The position numbers and the translations under genes are program-made. Below the pieces are notes generated by a model. That model made no database searches, had not been told where the DNA came from, and saw nothing but the letters and a program-made list of their open reading frames with translations. Shown here one piece after another: positions 1 to 4,508 of a stretch of 5,830 nt of DNA (positions within the stretch are counted from its first letter, which is position 1; every line of letters starts with the position of its first letter). This DNA is from an uncultured Collinsella sp. (lineage in GTDB: Bacteria > Actinomycetota > Coriobacteriia > Coriobacteriales > Coriobacteriaceae): the NCBI GenBank assembly GCA_900549345.1, contig UROC01000094.1, positions 1 through 5,830 on the forward strand, read 5' to 3'.

Positions 1-1
1 C

Positions 2-178
2 AGCCTCCCATCAATATCTCTCACCAGCATTGCATACGATTACGAGGCATTGGGACGAGATGTGGCGCTTAAGGCAATCGAGCTCGCAAGCGGAAACTCG
101 ATCGAACCGGAGTGTTGCGATTATCCGATAGAGCTCATCATACGAAAAAGCAGCGTTCGGCCAACAACGACCCGGTAG
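2..178 (+). CDS. C-terminal end of a LacI/GalR-family transcriptional regulator (5' end outside window)
   Basis: The plus strand is open from the left edge to a TAG stop at 176-178, giving 58 residues with no start in the window. The peptide matches the end of the sugar-binding domain of LacI/GalR repressors. It has a segment reading LTSIAYDYEALGRDVALKAI, equivalent to the family's 'lTTv...yemGr.Aa..Ll', then an acidic linker, then PIELIIRKSS near the end, equivalent to the family's closing 'p.eLvvReSt'. By family knowledge, full-length members are about 330-340 residues with an N-terminal helix-turn-helix, so roughly 280 residues lie outside. The effector, presumably a sugar, cannot be told from this piece. 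The gene points toward the intergenic repeat region and converges on the minus-strand genes. The minus-strand frame overlapping it is taken to be its shadow. Confidence 0.72.
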   Translation, partial: SLPSISLTSIAYDYEALGRDVALKAIELASGNSIEPECCDYPIELIIRKSSVRPTTTR

Positions 179-191
179 GCGAACGACCTTA

Positions 192-226
192 TTTTCACCG
201 AACGCCGCAGGGCGACAGCGTGAAAA
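192..226. repeat. Small two-part palindrome after the left-edge regulator
   Basis: TTTTCAC at 192-198 pairs with GTGAAAA at 220-226, and an inner CGCC (203-206) pairs with GGCG (211-214), with small unpaired bulges between the two stems. It begins 14 bases after the stop of the LacI-family fragment. The arms are T-rich on the left and A-rich on the right, so neither strand has the U-tract after the stem that an intrinsic terminator needs. It could be a weak 3' RNA structure or a protein-binding palindrome. The function is unassigned. Confidence 0.3.
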
Positions 227-249
227 CGGGCTATAGGACAAAAAGCGTG

Positions 250-525
250 TCACGAGGGAACGCCTGCCCCCGGATGCCAATCAAGCCAGAACGGGTACGG
301 ATCCCCGTGGTGGAGCCCCCACACGGGCCTGTCGTCCCACTCCGAGCTGCCGTCCTCACGCTTCGAGGAGGCCGAGTAGGTCCTATAGAGCAGGCCCATG
401 TCGGCGTCGGCGGGCATCGTCGCGAGCTTCTCCGCGGCCGTCCTGGAGTCCACCAAGAGCATGTCGCACCACCAGAAGACGGCCTCATCGCCACCATCAA
501 CGCAGAGTAGTCTGTTTAGGGCTGT
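250..525 (-). pseudogene. Decayed coding fragment of unknown family, no intact start
   Basis: The minus-strand frame is open from just below a TAA at 526-528 to a TGA at 250-252. The only ATG is at 462-460, giving 70 codons, and it has no convincing ribosome-binding site (GGTGGTGCGAC precedes it). From that ATG, 62 of 70 codons end in G or C, which is a strong coding signature for a high-GC genome. The exceptions cluster after about position 303, and the bias also fades above about 486, so the coding core is about 486-303. The product is Trp- and Asp-rich, for example AAEKLATMPADADMGLLYRT and DDRPVWGLHH. I do not recognise the family. Three of the four arginines in the 70-codon part use AGG, which hints at foreign origin. 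It reads best as an internal piece of a lost gene. A real small protein from 462 is the alternative. Confidence 0.4.
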
Positions 526-557
526 TTAATAGTCCGCCGCGCTTACGAATTGAGTTG

Positions 558-723
558 CGTGCCACAAAATGGGCCCATCTACTACGTTTAGCCGAATACC
601 CTCGACCATACCGGATATTAAGAAAACAAAACCACTGGTAGAAGGCTTGACGATTTTCAAAAAATGTGGCTATGGTCGACCCCTAGAGGTTAAACGTGGT
701 AGATAGGCCGTTTTCGTGACACG
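558..723. repeat. Intergenic 55-bp imperfect inverted repeat with a third partial core copy
   Basis: Arm A (558-612) is the approximate reverse complement of arm B (669-723), separated by 56 bases. The best-matched parts are the core (572-590 against 691-709, 17 of 19 bases) and TCGACCATA (602-610 against TATGGTCGA at 671-679, 9 of 9). In the arm B orientation the core reads TAAACGTGGTAGATAGGC. A third, weaker copy in the same orientation (ACTGGTAGAAGGC, 634-646) sits in the spacer. The arms also share a GTG-CACG-type end (558-565 and 716-723). There is no open frame of any length here and no terminal target duplication that I can see. It looks like one or two units of a dispersed intergenic repeat or a multi-site regulator-binding region. 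As RNA it could fold into a long imperfect hairpin. Confidence 0.6.
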
Positions 724-731
724 GCACCAGG

Positions 732-766
732 GTAGCTTTTTGGGGCGGGCTTTTTAGCTACTTTTT
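732..766 (+). terminator. Possible weak plus-strand terminator at the 3' end of the PLP gene
   Basis: GTAGCT (732-737) pairs with AGCTAC (756-761), followed by TTTTT (762-766) on the plus strand. The 18-base loop contains GGGGCGGGCTTTTT, which resembles the right arm and T-tract of a GC-rich terminator whose left arm is missing. The stem overlaps the stop codon of the minus-strand gene (758-760). On the minus strand the hairpin lacks a following T-tract, so it would mainly stop plus-strand transcription coming from the left-edge regulator. The large loop and short stem make this tentative. Confidence 0.25.
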
Positions 767-1747
767 GAAGGCGTTGTCTAGGGTGGCGGCTACTTGCAGG
801 GGGTTGTCGGTGCCGGCGAAGAGACGGATGGTGGCTGCCCGCTTGCCGCATGGAGCTGAGAGGCGTGTCGCTGCGCCGCCGGGTGATGCGCGGAACTCGT
901 CGGGCAGGGTTTCGAATAGATCGGCTGCCGTGCGATGTATCAGGTCGAACTCCACTGCAGGGCCAAAGCCGTGTTCCAGGACACCCGTCGCCACCGCGTG
1001 ATCGGGATGCGACGCCAGACCGGGATAGCGCACGTTGCGCACCATTTCATTCGCAGCCAGGTACTCCGCAAGAGCGCGGGCACGGTCGAAGTGGGCCTGC
1101 ATGCGGGCTTCGAGCGAAACGAGGCCTCGCTCCAGCACGCCGGCCTCATCGTTGCCCAAATCGAGCGTGGACAAACCGCAGCTAGCAAGCACCGCATGCG
1201 CACATTCACCCGCAGCATCCATACGATGGCGCTTGAGCTGCGAGCGCGCAACCGAAACGGCCACCAGGTTTCGCGGCCCCTCACCAGCGCACACACGGTC
1301 GAGTGCCTCGAGCGACAGCACGGCACCCAAACGCAGCGGATCGCACCCAAAGACCGACGAAACGGTGTTATCAACCACCAGCAACGCACCACACGCACGC
1401 GCCGCCTGCCCCAACGCGCGAAGGTCGGGCACGCGCAGGCCAAAGCCGCCAATGGAGTTCACGAACCACCACAGATGCGGGGCCTCAGCGTCAAACGAAT
1501 CGGCAAAACCCTCGGACGCAGCCTCAAACGCCGCAACGGACAGCTCCCCCACCAGCACTACATCGTGGACCTCAAAACCGCGCGAAAACGCAGCGGCGAA
1601 GTCATCCGCGAAAGCCACCAGACGGTCACCGGGACGCACGATACCCAGCAACGACAATGCCGCCGGCACATGCGGTGCCGCCAGCAACCGAGCCTCGCGC
1701 GCACGGGCACGCGCACTCCATGCCTCTTCGAATCCCCGCACGTCCAT
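758..1747 (-). CDS. Divergent PLP-dependent enzyme of the Cys/Met-metabolism (trans-sulfuration) family
   Basis: The product is a 329-residue cytosolic protein with the cystathionine gamma-synthase/lyase fold. ATG 1747-1745 is chosen because AAGGGA lies 9 bases upstream. The frame extends 8 codons further to a TTG at 1771, but that has no ribosome-binding site and lies in a terminator tail. Matches to the family in order are: LLGIVRPGD (about 33-41); VVDNT with the PLP-ring Asp126; SQLK with Lys172 at the Schiff-base position; RGLVSLEARM (207-216); YPGL (241-244); and IRLFAGTDN (307-315) with Arg308 at the usual substrate-carboxylate position. Oddities: about 55 N-terminal residues are absent, including the Tyr-x-Arg arm that reaches the neighbouring PLP and the SGM loop. 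The usual 'EsPsNP' reads FVNSIGG, the ring-stacking Tyr is Phe50, and about 18 extra residues lie between DNT and the Lys. Substrate and activity are therefore uncertain, and it may be a specialised or inactive paralogue. Confidence 0.75.
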   Translation of the reverse strand: MDVRGFEEAWSARARAREARLLAAPHVPAALSLLGIVRPGDRLVAFADDFAAAFSRGFEVHDVVLVGELSVAAFEAASEGFADSFDAEAPHLWWFVNSIGGFGLRVPDLRALGQAARACGALLVVDNTVSSVFGCDPLRLGAVLSLEALDRVCAGEGPRNLVAVSVARSQLKRHRMDAAGECAHAVLASCGLSTLDLGNDEAGVLERGLVSLEARMQAHFDRARALAEYLAANEMVRNVRYPGLASHPDHAVATGVLEHGFGPAVEFDLIHRTAADLFETLPDEFRASPGGAATRLSAPCGKRAATIRLFAGTDNPLQVAATLDNAFKK

Positions 1748-1763
1748 ACGGCACCGTCCCTTC

Positions 1764-1806
1764 AAAAGCAAAAACCCATGACACGGGTGTTCCCCGCATC
1801 ATGGGT
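1764..1806 (-). terminator. Strong hairpin with U-rich tail in the leader of the PLP gene (terminator or attenuator)
   Basis: On the minus strand, ACCCATGA (1806-1799) pairs with TCATGGGT (1781-1774). CGGG and CCCG extend the stem through two G-U-type pairs, giving about 14 pairs closed by a GAACA loop. TTTTTGCTTTT follows immediately (1774-1764). The next bases are the AAGGGA ribosome-binding site and the ATG at 1747, leaving no room for a promoter between hairpin and gene. A TATACT box lies upstream at 1821-1816, without a clear -35. The PLP gene must therefore be transcribed through this structure, whether from that box or by read-through from lacI. It is either a leader attenuator or a 5' structured end. 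Confidence 0.6.
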
Positions 1807-1931
1807 AACGGCTGCAGTATAGCGCCAGAGCGCCGCCAAGCGCTCCGACAGCCCACGACCAAACGCCTAGAAGCCAAGCTTGTGATAGCCGATCAGAATC
1901 TGGAGGAAACTAAAGGCCTTGCTGAGGGCTC

Positions 1932-1955
1932 GGAAAGAACGGGCAATAATGCCCG
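1932..1955 (-). terminator. Likely intrinsic terminator of the LacI-family gene
   Basis: Just past the stop codon at 1960-1962, the minus strand has CGGGCA, a TTAT loop and TGCCCG (1955-1940). This is a perfect 6-pair stem with a four-base loop, followed by TTCTTTCC (1939-1932). The stem is short and the T-tract is interrupted, so termination may be incomplete and some transcripts could run on toward the PLP gene. Confidence 0.45.
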
Positions 1956-1959
1956 CCGG

Positions 1960-2940
1960 CTACACGCACATGAGCTGATGATCCAGTTTGAGCGCGCGCA
2001 TGCCGCGCTCCCCCTCCACGCCGTCAACCACGTCGAGCAACATACTCGTGGCCTCAACGCCACTGGTCAGATAGCCGTAATGCACGGTAGGGATACCGCC
2101 CGTCAGCGCACGCAAAAAGGCGTTGTCGCCAAAACCGCTCACGCGATGGGCGCCCTCTCCCGCGCCACGCACCTCATCGATCGCGCGCAGGGCACCGGCG
2201 GCCATGGTATCGGTCGCACAGGCAATAAAGTCAAGATGCGAATCGGCCTGCAGCAACTCACGCGCGGCACGATAGCCGGAATCCAACGTAAACGAGCCAT
2301 AGCGGATCATCGCGGGGTCGAGCTCAACGCCCGCAGCAGCCAGACCGGCTTGCAGACCGTGACGGCGATCGTAGCCGGCGGCTTGGTCGTCCTCGGTAAC
2401 GCCGACGTAGCCGATCTTGCCCGTCACACGCCCAGCCAACGCCCGGCCCAGCTCAAAAGCAGCCTCATAGTCGTCGTGGTACACGCAGGCCGCGCCCTCG
2501 ACGTTTTGGCCAATCAGCACCATCGGCACGCGGCAGGATGCGATGGCGTGGCGATGCTCATCGGTAATCATGGTTGCCACGAGCACGATGCCGTCAACCG
2601 GGTGGTTCTGAAACAGGTCCAGGTACTCGAGCTCGCGCTCCGCCAAATTGTCGGTATTTGCCAGCAACATCTGGTAGCCGCGGCGGCCGAGTACCTGGCC
2701 AATACCGGCGGTAATACGGCTCACCGATTCGGAGTTGATCTTAGGCACGATGACGCCGATGAGCTTGGTAGACCCCGTGCGCAGCGCGCGGGCCTGGTTG
2801 GAGCGCACGTAGCCGGTCTGCTCGATCGCCTGCTTAATGCGCTCGGCCTTATCTGCCGAAATATAGCCACCGTTAAGATAGCGCGAGACCGCGGCGCTCG
2901 AAACGCCCGCCAGCTCGGCGACATCTTTCATCTTTACCAA
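1960..2940 (-). CDS. LacI/GalR-family DNA-binding transcriptional repressor, probably sugar-responsive and autoregulated
   Basis: From TTG 2940 the product is 326 residues, the usual LacI-family length. The order is: helix-turn-helix MKDVAELAGVSSAAVSRYLN (4-23); hinge helix with ARALRT (50-55), whose Leu53 corresponds to the Leu that wedges into a central CpG in LacI and PurR; then a periplasmic-binding-protein-like effector domain starting at KLIGVIVPKI and ending LDHQLMCV. LQADSHLDFIACATDTMAAG is the conserved 'p.ai...nD..A.G' segment. The frame is open up to ATG 2982, which has a GGAG 7 bases upstream, but that start would place the promoter's -10 box and the operator inside the gene. TTG 2940 has AGGGG 5 bases upstream and gives the canonical family N-terminus. 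The overall pattern recalls sucrose/oligosaccharide repressors, but the sugar is not determinable. It lies 65 bases or more after the DUF4956 gene. Confidence 0.87.
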   Translation of the reverse strand: MVKMKDVAELAGVSSAAVSRYLNGGYISADKAERIKQAIEQTGYVRSNQARALRTGSTKLIGVIVPKINSESVSRITAGIGQVLGRRGYQMLLANTDNLAERELEYLDLFQNHPVDGIVLVATMITDEHRHAIASCRVPMVLIGQNVEGAACVYHDDYEAAFELGRALAGRVTGKIGYVGVTEDDQAAGYDRRHGLQAGLAAAGVELDPAMIRYGSFTLDSGYRAARELLQADSHLDFIACATDTMAAGALRAIDEVRGAGEGAHRVSGFGDNAFLRALTGGIPTVHYGYLTSGVEATSMLLDVVDGVEGERGMRALKLDHQLMCV

Positions 2941-2945
2941 TGGTA

Positions 2946-2950
2946 CCCCT
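2946..2950 (-). promoter_or_regulatory. Ribosome-binding site supporting the TTG start of the LacI-family gene
   Basis: AGGGG on the minus strand lies 5 bases before TTG 2940-2938. The longer candidate, ATG 2982, has GGAG at 7 bases, so ribosome-binding sites alone do not decide the start. The operator and -10 box lying between the two starts favour TTG. A third candidate, ATG 2931, has no site of its own. Confidence 0.4.
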
Positions 2951-2955
2951 GTCAT

Positions 2956-2969
2956 TGAAATCGCTTTCA
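2956..2969. promoter_or_regulatory. LacI-family operator palindrome
   Basis: TGAAATCGCTTTCA is a 14-base near-perfect palindrome with a central CG; the half sites TGAAATC and TGAAAGC agree at 6 of 7 positions. Its form, 5-base arms TGAAA/TTTCA around a central CG, is the classic LacI/GalR operator type, in which the hinge Leu inserts at the central CpG. It begins 2 bases after the proposed -10 box and covers the expected transcription start, so the encoded repressor would block its own promoter. No second copy of this exact pattern was seen in the window. Confidence 0.6.
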
Positions 2970-2971
2970 CC

Positions 2972-3000
2972 ATGATAGCCATAAAGGCACTCCAGATGAA
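2972..3000 (-). promoter_or_regulatory. Putative promoter of the LacI-family gene
   Basis: On the minus strand TTCATC (3000-2995) and TATCAT (2977-2972) are separated by 17 bases. The -10 box matches TATAAT at 5 of 6 positions, while the -35 matches TTGACA at only 3 of 6. The placement, with the operator immediately downstream, is what makes it credible. If it is right, transcription starts inside the operator, so ATG 2982 and ATG 2973 could not be used from this promoter. Confidence 0.4.
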
Positions 3001-3047
3001 TTGATTTCACCCAGGTCGAAAAAACGTCAGCGAGCGCCGAAACCCAA

Positions 3048-3713
3048 CTAACCGTGATACTCACCGTTGTATTGGATGAGCGTTAGGTCCTCCACGCCGT
3101 CGAGCGCGCGAATGGCGTCGGCATAGGGCATATCCACGCCGTCCGAGAACACCTCGACGGCCATCTCGACCTTTTCGCCGCGCATAGTCTTGGACTTGAC
3201 GGTGAACTTGGTGCGCCCAAATGCACGGACGATGTCGTCGCCCGTGGTCTGGCCCGTGTAGTGGATGACCATCATGTACACGCGCGCCTTGTCCTGATGA
3301 CTCGCAAAGCCGGCAATCATCACCACGATCACAACTGCCGTGATCCCTACGAGCGCATACATGCCGGCACCCGCCGTAATGCCTGTGGTAATGGCCCAAA
3401 ACAGATACAGCAGGTCAAGCGGGTCCTTGACCGCCGTACGATAGCGGACGATGGACAAAGCACCGACCATACCGAGCGAGATGACCACGTTCGTCGAGAT
3501 CGCGAGCGTCACCATGCAGGTGAGCACGCACATGCCCACGAGCGTCACGGCAAAACTGCGCGAATACACCACTCCGGTAAAGAAGCGCTTGTACACGAAA
3601 TAGATCAGGATGCCCATGGCGAGTGCCACGAGCAGCGACAGACCAATCTTGGCAGGGTCGACCTGCCCAAACGCCTCCAAAACGGAGTTCTTAAAAAAGT
3701 CCCTGGTGCTCAT
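3048..3713 (-). CDS. DUF4956 family integral membrane protein
   Basis: The protein has 221 residues, of the size expected for DUF4956. Hydrophobic segments lie at about 22-41, 53-72, 74-88, 101-120 and 118-136, so roughly four or five membrane passes. The highly conserved family stretch is SIVRYRTAVKDPLDLLYLFW (87-106), with charged residues placed between membrane segments. Residues 140-221 form a soluble tail with an alternating beta/alpha pattern (VYMMVIHYT, KVEMAVEVFS, VEDLTLIQYN), like a small ACT-type regulatory domain. The biochemical role of the family is not established. The gene starts 3 bases after the VTC stop. Its Shine-Dalgarno-like GAGGGG lies 11 bases before ATG 3713, inside the end of the VTC gene, so the two are probably translationally coupled. 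DUF4956 next to VTC is a recurring bacterial pairing, which suggests it is the membrane partner of the polymerase (inference). Confidence 0.88.
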   Translation of the reverse strand: MSTRDFFKNSVLEAFGQVDPAKIGLSLLVALAMGILIYFVYKRFFTGVVYSRSFAVTLVGMCVLTCMVTLAISTNVVISLGMVGALSIVRYRTAVKDPLDLLYLFWAITTGITAGAGMYALVGITAVVIVVMIAGFASHQDKARVYMMVIHYTGQTTGDDIVRAFGRTKFTVKSKTMRGEKVEMAVEVFSDGVDMPYADAIRALDGVEDLTLIQYNGEYHG

Positions 3714-3716
3714 GGT

Positions 3717-4508
3717 CTAAATATCCCCTCGGTTCTCAAAATCCGATTCCCAGTAATTAAATCCGCGCAGGTAGGCGGTCTTTTCGTAACACAGGCAGTA
3801 CTTGGAGACCGCCGTAAGCTCGGCCGCGCCCGGCGGCACCATATCGCGCACCAGCTGCGGGCAAAACTCGGTAAACTTAACCTCCATCACTAGCTTGCCG
3901 GGCTCCAGGACCGGCAGCGCGGGCAACGTCGCGTCAAAGATGTCAAAGCTACCCACCGCGGCACGCACGTTCATGTCAAACGTAACGCGCACGGTGCCCT
4001 CGTCCATCACCCACGGCTCGCGCTCGTAGTCCACGATGGTGCGCGGGCGCATCATGTTGCAGATGCACTCGATATAGAACTCACGGCAGAGCTGATGCGG
4101 GCTGCGCAGCAAAAAGTCATAGTCGCCGGCGAGGACCTGCTCAAACTCGTCGCGCGTAAGCGGCGCGTCCTCCTTGTAGATCCAGCTGCCGTACTTCTTT
4201 TTACGCTCGAGCTTAATCACCTTGTCGCTGCCGTTATAGATGCGCACGCGATATTTTTTGCGCATGAGAATACCGGCGTCTTTTTCCTCGTAGGCCGAGT
4301 TACAGTAGTCGTCAAAGTACAGGCTGCGAATGGTGTAACCGCCCGAGCGCGCATGCTTGTCCAGTTTAAATACCGGCGCCATGCGGCAGGCAAGCGCGGC
4401 GTGCTCGCCCTCGTTAATGAGATATTTGAGCTCGTGGCGATAACGCTCCTGCGTGGCATGCGCGGGAGGTGCCGCCAGGCGCTCAAGCAGCGCGCTAGCC
4501 CTCCTCAT
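3717..4508 (-). CDS. VTC-domain polyphosphate polymerase
   Basis: The protein has 263 residues and is almost entirely the VTC tunnel domain. In yeast Vtc4 this domain makes polyphosphate from ATP inside a beta-barrel lined with basic residues. The expected elements are present: RHELKYLI with Lys28; YTIRSLYFDD (58-67); KYRVRIYNG with Arg87 and Arg89; VIKLERKKK with Lys99 and Glu101; RPRTIVDYERE (154-164); VRVTFD with Arg174; LVMEVKF with metal-ligand-type Glu209 and Lys211; and SKYCL with Lys236. The tunnel set looks intact. It has no SPX domain and no membrane segment, unlike the eukaryotic VTC proteins. ATG 4508 has GGAGG 6 bases upstream and lies 14 bases inside the end of the CotH gene, so translation is coupled. 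The DUF4956 membrane protein follows. Activity is inferred from the family; related bacterial proteins are mostly uncharacterised. Confidence 0.9.
   Translation of the reverse strand: MRRASALLERLAAPPAHATQERYRHELKYLINEGEHAALACRMAPVFKLDKHARSGGYTIRSLYFDDYCNSAYEEKDAGILMRKKYRVRIYNGSDKVIKLERKKKYGSWIYKEDAPLTRDEFEQVLAGDYDFLLRSPHQLCREFYIECICNMMRPRTIVDYEREPWVMDEGTVRVTFDMNVRAAVGSFDIFDATLPALPVLEPGKLVMEVKFTEFCPQLVRDMVPPGAAELTAVSKYCLCYEKTAYLRGFNYWESDFENRGDI

Noticed and set aside
11..280. 89-codon minus-strand open frame
   Set aside because: It overlaps antisense the LacI-family C-terminus, which shows clear family residues. The minus frame has only a TTG start and no family resemblance.
112..510. 132-codon plus-strand open frame
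   Set aside because: The product is Pro/Arg/Gly-rich and lies opposite the coding fragment with strong third-position bias on the minus strand. Its start also lies inside the LacI-family tail in another frame.
558..723. CRISPR array
   Set aside because: Only three imperfect core copies occur, in mixed orientation and with unequal spacing, and no cas gene is nearby.
1241..1260. Apparent loss of the catalytic Lys in the PLP enzyme (an ARS reading where TK is expected)
   Set aside because: Re-aligning from LVAVSVARSQLK puts Ser and Lys of SQLK exactly on the family's SATK, so the Schiff-base lysine is present.
935..1822. 295-codon plus-strand open frame
   Set aside because: It is antisense to the PLP gene, rich in Arg, His and Gln, and has no recognisable motif. 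The minus-strand product matches a known fold in full.
1807..1935. SAM or T-box riboswitch upstream of the PLP gene
   Set aside because: No conserved SAM-I core or T-box sequence (such as a GGTGG or specifier-type pattern in the right order) could be found; only the hairpin is supported.
1303..2958. 551-codon plus-strand open frame
   Set aside because: It lies antisense to the LacI-family gene and part of the PLP gene. The product is His/Arg/Ala-rich without any domain pattern, as expected for the shadow of GC-rich genes.
3010..3047. Terminator after the DUF4956 gene
   Set aside because: A TTTTTT run exists on the minus strand, but the GC-rich bases before it do not form a stem longer than about 3 pairs.
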